Part shown: positions 48,016 to 60,000 of the stretch, in pieces
Numbering within the stretch: the stretch's first letter is position 1
How the letters are laid out: each line of letters starts with the position of its first letter
NCBI RefSeq assembly: GCF_902806685.2
Contig: NC_048539.1
Location: 10,986,501-11,050,500 of the forward strand
DNA length: 64,000 bases
DNA from: Maniola hyperantus
Lineage: Eukaryota > Arthropoda > Insecta > Lepidoptera > Nymphalidae
Direction: 5' to 3'
The notes under the pieces: generated by a model
What the model saw: only the letters and a program-made list of their open reading frames with translations
Databases searched by the model: none
What the model was told of the DNA's origin: nothing
Program-made: the position numbers and the translations under genes

Positions 48016-51000
48016 TCAGTTGAAGCATATCGGTCCGGCCGTGAACGAGAACTCGTGTTTAGCGTCGAGGAACGACAGTGGCTGGAAGTCGCTGATTGGC
48101 AGTCGATCACTGCGAGATGTCCGCACTTCGAGGACTATTTCACCTGCACCGTCCTAGAAAACGTTAGAGAAAAATTATTTATCTTTAGGAGTAGGTTATT
48201 CTCAAACTCGTATTATGCGTTTGGCTATTCGCTAATAATTTTCACGAGCAAACTGTGCGAACAAAGTTATTAATTACTAGCCATTACTTGCGACTTCGTC
48301 CGCGGTGCATTAGTAGGTTAGTAAAAAGCTTGTAGTAGGTAGTTTTCTCGTGGTTAAAGGATTATTAAAATCGGTTCAACAGTTTCAGAATTTATCGATT
48401 ACAAACAAACAAATCTTTCCTCTTTATAATCTACCTCTACATGCTTCGTAGATGTATAGTTCGCGACAGGTCGAGGTATGAGGCGGGGGGACGCCCTGCA
48501 CGCCCGCACGTCACCCGCGCTATCCCGCACCGGGGGGCTGTGCGGGTGTGCGATGCGTCCCCACCCTGAATGCCAACTTGACCTGTCGCGTACCATAGAG
48601 GTAACATTGATATTAGGTACGATAGATGTAACATTCATATTAGGTACCTACCATAGAGGTAACATTCATATTAGGTAAGGCACACATGGAGAAGACAAAC
48701 GAGCGAGACTTGCCACTATACCTACAGATGACCTCCCGGATATTGACAAACGACATGCGAAAAACTGCAAGTTTCTATGTCATTGAAATTCTTATGAAGT
48801 TGTACAGGGCCCAACTTGACTGTTCAGGTGACAGCGTCGCTAGCGGAGAATTTTTGTATTGCTATTTTATGAAATTCACCAAGAAGAAATGGAAACAAAT
48901 TCTTTCAACATAGCGAAGATTTAATATAGCTTAATTATATTGCAATACTAGCTGATACCCGCGACTGCGTCCGCGTGGATTTTGAAATAGCGGCTGACGC
49001 GGCTCTAGTTCCAATTTTTCCCACCTGAACAGATAAGTTGGTGGCACTGTACCGTTTGTGAGTTTGGGGTAGCAAGCTGAAGTGACAGTGGGTAGGCCAT
49101 GCTTGTGGTAGGGGCGATGGCGGTTGGAGCCCAAAAAGTCCGAGTGGAGACCGCGTAAGTATAAGCCAGCGTAGTTTGGTGCCGACGATATAAAGCGCCT
49201 GGAATAGGCTGAGAACCGGGTGTGGTGGCGCTCATTAGGGAAGGACTATGTTCAACAGTGGACGTCCACACTTCACACTCCACAGGTTGATGATTTTTAC
49301 TTATACTTGCTCAGGTATAAGTAAACACGTAATTATTTTGAACTAAACAATATGACACTACGTAATTACCTACACATTAAGTTATCAAAATATATCACTT
49401 GCTTTAACGGTAAAGGAAAACATCGTGCGGAAATCTGCATGCCTGAGAGTTCTCAAAGGTGTCTGAAGTCTGCCAATCCGCACTCCTGGCGGAGTTTTGT
49501 AAGATTACGGGCAAAACTCACTCACTCTAAGAGGAGACCCGTACTCGGTAGTGAGCCGGCGCGTGGCGATGGGTTGATCATGATGATGATGAATATGACG
49601 TACCTCACATTGATCCCTTATAATTTGTGGTTCTTTAAATTCGACGTTATTCTGCCCAAATAACTTGACGCCATTGGATCTTATTAAATCAGCTGGTATG
49701 TCCGACCTGCAATAGTGTGACAAAAACCAGTTTTATAACTAAGAAGAACTTATCGTAAAAATAAACGCTTTTATTTGCTGGACAATTATAATACCTTAGT
49801 TTGTCAGATTGAGAATGAGTGTTGAGACAGGAGGCTAGATTGTGAAACAAGTACTTAATCTGCTTGTTATATACAAATCAGGTTATATGAAAGTCAAGAG
49901 CAATGAATATACAGTCCGACAAAGCTATCTTGGTGCGTGGCGAAAATCGGAACTAACGATGCCGTCAAGTGTTCCCTTTGTTCTTGTTTGCCTTGTTTTT
50001 CTAAGCGTTTGTTCTCCAACAGCGCCCCCTGTCAATGTCATTCAAGTCCCAAGAGAGCCGTGTCGCACTGTAAGTACTTACTATGTTCAAGAGCAAAGCT
50101 GTTATATATACCAGCTACTGATAGCTAAAAATAAGTTTAAAGTTCAATAGTTAAATATGAAACAGGTACCTACCTACAAAAGGTCGACGTACGGTTAAAA
50201 TCAAACACGTCCTTGTGTTGCACCGTTGTCCTATCCAATCCTTGTACAAGTTTCGTTTACTTGCATACTAAAAAGATAATGTTTTGCTTACCTTTGTGGA
50301 GCCTGAGTGTTGACACAGGTGTAGGTGAAGTTTTGCCTCGCACCGTTTGAAAGTAACCGCAAGTAACGTAGTTGTATCAAGCCGGAACCTTCGCTCTCGT
50401 ACGTTATCTAAAAAAATATATATACCTACGTAATTAAAATCATTCTTTTATGATTGAGCCCCGTAAAGCGGTGATATCGGTGATAGATAGTAAAGACGTC
50501 GGCCTCCTAGTCGGGACTCCAGGGTTTGGTCCCGGGCATGTACCTCAAACTTTTCGGAGTTATATGTGCGTTTTAAGCAATTTAAATATCACTTTCTTTA
50601 ATGGGGATAGGATAACACCCTGAAAAATCTGTATGCCTGTGAGTTCTCCATAATGTTCTCAAAGATGTCTGAACTGAAGTTTGCCAATCTGCACTTGGCC
50701 AACGTGGTAGACTATGGCCGAACCTTGGGTTATCACGATGATGATGATGATCTCATAAGCAGCGCTGGCGTCACGTGGGTTGTAAAAATAGGTAGTTTCT
50801 GGACTAAGGTAAGTAATAACTTTGTATCTACTTATAAACTTTATTTCGTCAAGGATCTAGAAACTGGTAAGTATTTAGTGAACTGTGAAGTCAACTCACG
50901 CGATATCCATAGTCGAGTTGTGAAAACTTATGGCCATCAGAGTCGGTGAAAACGGCAGCAGCATTGATATTGTCAGGATACAGGCAGGTGCTCTGGCCTT

Positions 51001-54000
51001 GGCAATAGACACGTATCGGGCGAGAGCTGGCGCCACGTGCGTCTATCCAGTAAAAGCCTGGTGAAAATGAGATGATTGATTGATTGACGTAGTTACCTAC
51101 TACACAAAATTGAAAAGAGGAAAATTTTTATGGCACTCCAAAGTTTAAAAAAATATCATTTAAACCATAATTTACATACATCCTTATGCCGCTACAGGTG
51201 TTCTGAACACGTGCATATTAATTATGGCAAGGTGAGATGTCATATTGAAAATTTATTGAACCACTAGCTGATGCCCGCGACTTCGCCCGCGAGGATTTAG
51301 GTTTTTAAAAATCCCATGGGAACTCTTTAATTTTCCGCGATAAAAAGTAGCCTATGTCCTTCCCCGGGATGCAAGCTATCGCTGTACCAAATTTCGTTAA
51401 AATCGGTTGACGGATGGGCCGTGAAAGGCTAGCAGACAGACAGGCAGACACACTTTCGCATTTATAATATTAGTATGGATTAGTGTTATTATTATTAGGT
51501 TACCTACCTACCAGTATACATACAAATTGTATGAAAAATATTAAGTCTATTTTATGTTACCATCAGTCAAATTGACGTGTGAAGTCCGCAAGTCCCTGCA
51601 GGATAGAGCGGGATTGGTTCTCGTGCCCCACGGTCTTCTGGCAGTGTCTATCGCTGTGTGCGCCGCTACAACACTCGACATCACTTCCAGGGTCCATTCT
51701 GTTTCTTCGTCTGTTACAAAATACCTATTCTTTATTAGTAGTCTTTTGCTCCCCATACTTAAAACTAAAGTTTCATGAGACCACACCCCATTTGCATAAG
51801 TTTATTTCAAATTAAAATTTTAAGGTGGGTAGGTAAAAATAATATAATCCACTTGTAAAATTCAGACCAACATATTTCTTAACCAATGTCTCGCTTTAGT
51901 AAAAAAAACGGTCAAGTGCGAGTCGGACTCGCAAACAAAGAATTCCGAACCATCGTACACGAAATAACACTTTTTTCTTTTTTTTTAATTTTATGGCAGA
52001 CATTTTGTCATTTTTACTATTTGTTGTTATAGCGGCAATAGAAATACATTATCGGTGAAAATTTCAACTCTATCCCTATTATGTTTCACGAGATACAGCC
52101 CGCTGACAGACAGACGGACGGACAGGCGAACAGCGGAGGCTTAGTCATAGGACTGTTGGCACTCTTCGGGCACGGGACCCTAAAAAACCAAAAATAACCT
52201 TCTTCTTCAAAGTCGTCCTTAGTGGCAGTCTCCATAGAGTCAGTAACAATGCTACGTCGTCTTCTTTGCGATCTGAATAATTCAGCTGGTATTTGAGGCG
52301 CTGGTGCTGGTGGCCCAGGAGGTCCTGGGGTACCAGGTGGACCAGGTAATCCGGGTCGACCCTCTGGACCAGGAAAACCCTTTGGTCCTACGGGTCCTTC
52401 TGGTCCTGGAAGACCAGCGGGACCAATTTCTCCTTTAGCTCCTGTGGGTCCGATTGGTCCCTAAAAGTAAGATAAATTCGTATTTTTACACAATCTATAT
52501 CCATTTATTTCTCTAAACTCTGTTGGTCAAAGTTTCTATATTATGATTCTGGGCAAAAACAATGTAGTCATATCTTATTCAAAAAATACAATTACCGTGT
52601 CTCCTTTAGGTCCTGCAGGACCAGCTGGCCCTGGTGGTCCTTGTTTGCCCATTTCACCTTGATCACCTTTCAAACCCATCGGACCCGTTTCTCCGATATG
52701 CCCCTTTGGACCCCTGTTGCCTTTGTCTCCCCTTACCCCTTGTAAGCCTGGCAGTCCTGCAATTCCTGGCGGTCCAGACGGACCCATAATACCTGGTTGC
52801 CCTACGTCACCCTGACAACAAAAAATAATAATTTTATTGATTATCCCATATATGCAGTTTGGGCCAAAAATATGTCCCAAACTATAGCTCTTCGTTAAAG
52901 TAATGAAATAAATAGCTTTCGATACTTGCAATTGGACCAGGTATTCCTCGTAATCCTCTTTGTCCTTCTGGCCCCGGCGGTCCTGGTGGCCCAGTCGGAC
53001 CGATATCTCCCGGAGCTCCTTTGGGTCCAGCATCACCTTTTTCACCTGGAATGCCAGGACTTCCTTGAGCGCCAGCTTGACCCTCGGTACCCTGGAAATT
53101 GTATTAAACTTAACTAATATTTCTCATTTGAAATACATAATATAAGTAATACCTTTCCGGTTTTAAGTTATTTTTAGGGTTCCGTATCTCAAATGGAAAA
53201 AAGGAACTCTTATCACTTCGTTGTCTGTCTGTCTATCTTTCTGTCTGTCCGTCTGTCTGTCATGTCTGTCAAGAAAACCTATAGGGTACTTCCTGTTGCC
53301 CCAGAATTATGAAATTTAGCAGGTAGGTAGGTCATATAGCACATTCAAAGGAAAAAATCTGATAGTTTCGAAAATATTTTCAATAATATAACTTACAGGA
53401 CTGCCTGGATGTCCAGTTTCACCTTGTTTGCCAGGTAGTCCCACTGGTCCAGGTGGACCAGGTGGACCTGTACTACCCTCAGGGCCGTCAGAACCTGGTT
53501 CACCTTTCACTCCCTGAGGGCCAGATTCTCCCCGATCACCAGGGAATCCAGTTGGGCCAGGATCACCTTTTGGTCCCTCTGGGCCGGGAAGTCCTTTAGG
53601 ACCTGGTTCTCCTTGCAATCCCAGGGGGCCGTCGTCACCCTTTGGTCCGATAGATCCTCTCGGTCCCTTTAAAGAATGTCGTATTAATTTGAAACGCTTC
53701 CAGAATCAAGCATATTTATTCAATTAAGTTTCACTTCCGATACCGCTTAAAGCAAATTATAAGTTTCACTTCCGATACCGCTTAAAGCAAATAAAGCATC
53801 TAAAAATATTTGAATTTGACTTTCAATGCTGATCTTGTGATGATTACATCATTATCATTATCATTCTCTTCTTTTGCTAAAATATATTTCTTAAAGAAGA
53901 ACCATTAAAATTTCCTTAATATAAAAGTCAGTCAGTTTCTTTTTTTTATATGCCATAGTTCATTTGAATACAATTTCACAAAGAACCATACAGTTTTGCC

Positions 54001-57000
54001 TTCAGGTCCTTGCGGTCCTGGTGGACCAGTTGCGCCAGGGCTACCTATTTCTCCACGATCTCCTTCAGGGCCCCTGGGACCTGACTCTCCTTGGTTTCCT
54101 TTTGCACCACGGTTTCCTTGGGGCCCAGTAAGTCCCGGTGGTCCAGGTGGGCCTACAAAAACATAGTTATTATAATTTTTAGATTGAAATATTAAATTAT
54201 GCAATGAATTCGAATTTCTTATTTGACTTTCGTTGGTGTATCGTACCAACTGGCCAATGTATGATTACAGCTTACAATCTCATTGTACCACTATTTTTGT
54301 TGTGTGATGTTTAACTTTCGTATTTCTTTTTATGATGGTGTACAATAAGGCATATTTCAAATTAATTCAATTTCTCACTGTAAGCTGCACATATAATTGA
54401 GGCATGGAATCAACATTTGGGTTAAGTGCCAAAAAAATCAAAGTTGGAATTTTGCCTGTCAAATGTGCTACATTAGTTAGCCATTCCGTTACAAAGGTGC
54501 AAAGTGCCCAGTAAAATTTATTGTAGTTTTGAGAGTTTTTGGTAGATGGCGTTACGAGTAAGTGCCAAATGTTGTTTCTTTACAAATGGGTCGTGCGTGT
54601 ATCCGATCATAGAAATGTCAATGTCAAAATTGTCAAAATAACATTCGTTGATTCGTTCAATGGTCATTTCATGGGCGTTATTGTTTCTTTGAAATAATTT
54701 GCATCTCAAAATGGACGATAACACAAAACAAAGAACAAAAAATAAAACTATAATAAGAAAATCGTTGAAGGTACAGGGAAAAAGTTATATGAACAGGAAA
54801 GGAAAAGTGATACCGGCGAAAATGCCACCGACTATGGAGGTTAGTATCTCAGTAACCATGTAGTTTATTATTGTTTCATTTTGAGTTGATTTTACAACAA
54901 CGCTAAATAAATATTTATGTTACAGAAAATATGCAAATGTAAAAATCAGTGCCACAAATTAGATCATGACATGAAGTTGAGTTTATTTGAAAAGTTCTAC
55001 CGTGAAGACTTAAAAACACAGAGAACGTATTTGATGGGTTTGCTTCAATTGCATAATATTAAGCGTCGTCGACATGGTAATTATACCGTACCATCTGATA
55101 GCAGACGACAAACGACCATTACATATGTTGTGCCTAAAGGTGATGGTACACTAATACCAGTATGCAAGAAAACATTTTCAGACATTTTTGCAATTACTAA
55201 AAAAGAAATAGAGACATTGATAAACAAAAAAAAACATGGTGATACGTCTTTTCGTGATAATAGAACTTCACATAAAAGTTTAAAGTATACGGAAGAGGAT
55301 GTGCTTAGAGTTAAAGAACATATTAATATGTTCCCCAGGGATGAAAGCCATTACACAAGAGCAAAAAGCACAAAAGAATACCTTAGCCCTGATTTAAACA
55401 TACATAGATGTTATAAAGCCTTTAATGAACTGCACCCTGGTAAACAAGTAACATATAAATTTTACAGAAAAGTATTTCGGAGATATTTTCCTGATTTAAA
55501 GTTCAAGAGGCCCAGAACAGATACGTGTAAAGTTTGTGATCGCTTATCTGCAGTAGTGCGATCTCAAAATGCACAAAGTCGGTCCGCAAAAGCTACTTTG
55601 GAATTACATCATCGAAAAGCTGAATCATCTCGGCAGATTATGGCCACAGATAGGGAGCAATCTCAACTGCCAGGCAGCAATACTATGACAATAGCCATTG
55701 ATCTTCAGCAGGTGCTGTTTGTACCTACATTAACACACTCAGAAATGTTCTACAAACGCCAGCTTAGCTGTTATAACTTGTGCATCAATGTAGCTGATAT
55801 TGGGAACTCTTACATGTGTCTTTGGCACGAAGGAATCTGTAGCAGAGGAGGCAATGAAATAGCATCATGCCTTTTGAGTTTTGTAAATAAAAGAAATACA
55901 AACAAAGACCATCTGATAATTTGGTGCGATAACTGTGCCGGCCAAAATAAAAACAGAATGATTCTGTTCCTATTGATGTTTTTAGTAGCAAATGGTCACT
56001 TCCAATCAATCGAACAAAAATTTCTTATAACAGGCCACAGTTTCTTACAGTGCGACAGGGATTTCGGAATTATAGAAAAAAGAAAAAAGGTTATGAAAAG
56101 TTATGTTCCTGAAGACCTAAAAAAAGTGATTACCGGTGCGAAAAATACATCACAACCTTTCCAAGTTCTTGATATGACAAGTGAATGTTTTTTCAACTTC
56201 CAAGCTGCTGCAGATGACATAATTGTGACAAAAAAGTTGAATATTTCAACAGCATCAAGGTTGCTAGTAACGAAAGATAAGCCAGGTGAAGTTCTCATAA
56301 AACAAAATTTCACAGACATAGAACCATGGAAGGTAGTTAATGTTTTCAAAAGAGGAAAATCTATTTCAGATTTAAAAAATGTGGAGTTACATAGACTTTT
56401 GACTCACAACACAATAAGCAAAGAAAAAATGAGGGATCTAGAAAGTATGATCGAATACTTGCCAGACAACTGCCAAGAATTCTACAGGAATTTGTGTGCT
56501 GATCATTAAAAAAAAACCTGGAAAAATTGCATTTATTAATTAAAACAAACATAAACAAAAAAAATTCTAATATGGCACTTAGCCCCAATGATAATAAAAC
56601 TGTATTGGCACTTAAGTCCTTATAAATTACAAAAACCTTGCATTTTGACCCATTTCTAAATTAGTTTTTAAATAATGTCTTTTTTGAAATAAATGTTTTT
56701 TAAATTAGTATACTTAACAGGTGTGTGAATAAACAGTATTATTTGTAATCATTTGCACATAATAATGTGTCTTAATAAATGTTGATCCATAATAAATACA
56801 GTTTTATTTTATTTATCATCAAAATGTATTTTGGCACTTAGCCCAAATGTTGATTCCATGCCTCAATTATTTAAAACTTAAGCCCATAAAAAGCCCATAT
56901 CGTGATAGCAGTTTCGCATAATAGCTTTCATAGATCTATGGTCTTTCAATAATAATTTAAATATTAGTTAAAATAGAGTCTGAATCAAAGATTACATCAA

Positions 57001-60000
57001 TATTCTTACCAACAGGTCCAACATCTCCTCTATCGCCTTTTAAGCCCTGGTCCCCCTTCGGCCCCTCTGGCCCAGTTTTACCCGGAGGACCTGCTGGACC
57101 GCGTACTCCATCTTTTCCAGATGGACCAATTGGACCTGGATCACCTTGTGGCCCTTTATCACCAGGCAGGCCCACAGATCCTGGCTCCCCTCTTAAACCT
57201 TGACTACCGGGTGAACCTGTTGGTCCCTGAAAACAAAAGTGAAAAATAAATACATATTGCACTAATTGCTATTGACTATGTTCTTAGGTTTTTTAAAAGG
57301 GCTAAAATGAACGTCAGTTCGTTAGTTCAAAGCTATAGTTAAAGAGAAAAATGACTTTTTAGTGGCACGACGCTAAGGGTGACAAAGCAAAAGTATGAAT
57401 ACAGATCGTACCTTGTACAGCTGGTATCGATTTTAGCTGTATTCAAATTACCAATCCATGTTTTATCGCGCTTGCCGCATTTGTGTAGGTATTTATTTTT
57501 AAAGTATTTTTTGACAGTTTTTGCTTCTGATACTACGCGGCGATAATGATGCAATTTGGATACTCTTATTACTTATACACTTATACCTATTTGTGAAACA
57601 TGTAGAACGCTTCAACTTTGCAAGTTAAATACCGAGTTTTTTTATCGAACTACTTGTGGCCGTCTAGACACTATCTAATTAATTTATAATTTTTATTTTT
57701 CACAATAACTTACAGGTATACCCATTGCTCCTTTGAATCCCTTTTCACCAGGTGGTCCTGCTTCACCTTTATCTCCATCCTCACCAGGCAGACCAACTGG
57801 GCCCGGCGCGCCAGGTAAACCTCTGGGTCCTGTTAAACCATCTCGGCCGATAGGACCTGTTTAGTTGCAACAGAAAAGAAAAATATAAATCCAGCGGTTG
57901 AACTGGAATCAGAATTTTAATTTTCAAATTACTTATTACCGTACAGTATGGTAATAAATTTGAAAATTAAAATTCTCGATTCGATTCTAAAAATTCTTTC
58001 ACCAGTAGAAAGCTATATTATTATTCCTGAGTGACAGGCTATAATATATTTTCAAAAAAATTAGAGCTCTCTATGAACATTGTAATAACTAGTAAGCTAC
58101 CCGTGCGAAGCCGGGGCGGGTCGCCAGTATATTATAAAAGAAAAGGAAAAACTGACGAACATACCAACATGCAGCTCAAACCACTGGACCTACAAACTTG
58201 AAAATTTTCTGTTTTGTTTTACTGTTATTTAGACCCCTACTGTTAAATTTTCAGCAATTCCACACGAGCGTAGCGAGGCGGTTGAGCTAATCTAAATAAG
58301 TACCTATTGGTCCTGGTTCTCCTATTTCTCCCTTTTGTCCGCCAGGTCCAGGTGACCCTCTAGGTCCTTCACGGCCCACAGGCCCTTGTAAGCCTTCACG
58401 ACCGCCTTCGCCTTGCTCTCCTTTGTCGCCCCTTAAACCGGGTGGACCAGGTGGTCCCAAATCCCCTTTTGACCCAGGTGTACCCTACAAGCACAAATAA
58501 CAAGTCTTGTTCTTAAATTGGCCTTTACAATCTGTAGAATTTGGAGACAAATGAAAATGATGAAATTATTTGATGTACCAGTGACGTGAATTAATTGCAC
58601 TTAATTTAAATAAAATTAAAACTACTCACCGGTATTCCAGGCATGCCAGATTCTCCATTAGGGCCAGGTAAACCTGGAGGACCAACGGGACCAGGCTTTC
58701 CCTCTGGGCCTGGCAGTCCAGGTGGGCCTTCTTTTCCCATTTCGCCTGGAGTTCCCATTTCTCCAGGTGTTCCGGGTATGCCTGATGGTCCTTGCAGTCC
58801 AGATGGCCCTGGATCACCAGTTTGTCCCTGGGGTCCTATGGGTCCCGGTGGACCAGGTAGACCTGGAGATCCAGTTTCTCCCTGCCAAGAATATAACATG
58901 AATAAAAAAAAGAGTAACCAGTAAGATATAAAAACAAATGGCAAAAAATATTGCAAACAAATGGAAAAAAGAATCAAAATATATATAACCGTACCGTGGA
59001 TCCTCTTTCCCCTGACGTTCCAGGTAGCCCAGGTTTTCCATCTATTCCTGGTGGACCCATAGGTCCTGGAAATCCTCTAGGCCCTTCTAATCCTTGTGGG
59101 CCTCGTTCACCTGTAGATCCGGGCGGCCCTGGCTGACCTGTGTCACCCTTAGTTCCAGGTGGTCCATCGGATCCTCTACGCCCACGTGGTCCCCGATAGC
59201 CCTAAAACACACAGAACATTGTAAAAAATCTATGTTTTCATGCGTGTTGAAAACTACAATTTGAGATGATTTCAGTTACCCTGGGACCACTTTCGCCTCG
59301 ATCTCCTGGACTTCCAACCATTCCCTGTACAAACAAAATACAATTATTCGTTTCCGTCATTTGTTTTGACAATAATCAATTTTTTCCATTAACATTTCGA
59401 TCAAATTAGTGTCTATTTTACAAAAACGAATCCAAATGAGGCTTACCGCTATGCCTTTAGTTCCACGCCTTCCTCTTCTTCCCGATGCCCCTTTATCTCC
59501 CTTTTCACCCTGCATCCCAGGGTAACCTGACGGTCCTTGTGATCCAGTAGCGCCTTTTTCACCCGTGGGACCAATCGATCCAGTCTCACCTCTTGGTCCT
59601 TCCGTGCCCTATGAAAATAGCTTTCATGACAATACAATCAGCAAACAATTTGCGAATATTATAATTAAAAGATTTTGCCCTTTCAGTAAATCCTCAATGT
59701 ACCTTTTGTCCTTCAGGTCCTTCAATACCAGGGGGTCCAGATTCACCCGGTACGCCTCGTTCTCCTTTAAGTCCACTTTCGCCCTTCTCACCTTCGATTC
59801 CTGTAATTTATGGACAGTGTAATAATGCATGTTCATGTTATGAACTTACAAATTTATTGCACTGAAAAGCTGGTTCAATTAGTTTTTGTATTTTGTTATG
59901 TACCTCTGATTCCTTTATCTCCTTTATCGCCAGGCAAGCCTCTGGGTCCATCATCGCCTTTTAATCCTCGAGGCCCTGGAAATCCTAACATGCCCTGAAA

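Larger units (their letters stand above)
48016..51710 (-). other. Collagen C-propeptide (COLFI domain, exons 27-31)
   Basis: Exons: 51710-51561, 51057-50900, 50407-50292, 49706-49604 and 48153-48016 (stop TGA). Landmarks in order: GTRTNPALSCRDL, FYWIDARGASSRPIRVYC, IQLRYLRLLSNGARQNFTYTC, LFGQNNVEF with IIRDQCED, and LPISDFQPLSF to AGPICFN. They align with the fibrillar procollagen C-propeptide, which aligns and trimerises chains before it is cut off. The Cys that form the three intrachain bonds are present; the two used for interchain bonds are not. A RSQR site in the telopeptide could be cut by a furin-type protease. Confidence 0.92.

Noticed and set aside
50653..50949. 98-codon plus-strand frame
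   Set aside because: It starts inside a SINE (GTTCTCAAAGATGTC block) and ends antisense to a collagen exon.
52926..53145. Plus-strand frames near collagen exon 24
   Set aside because: Antisense shadows of a collagen exon whose length is exactly 162 bp in the minus frame.
58643..59136. Plus-strand Gly/Pro-rich frames opposite the collagen exons
   Set aside because: Reverse reading of GGN-CCN codons also gives Gly/Pro patterns. Splice sites and propeptide domains fix the gene on the minus strand.
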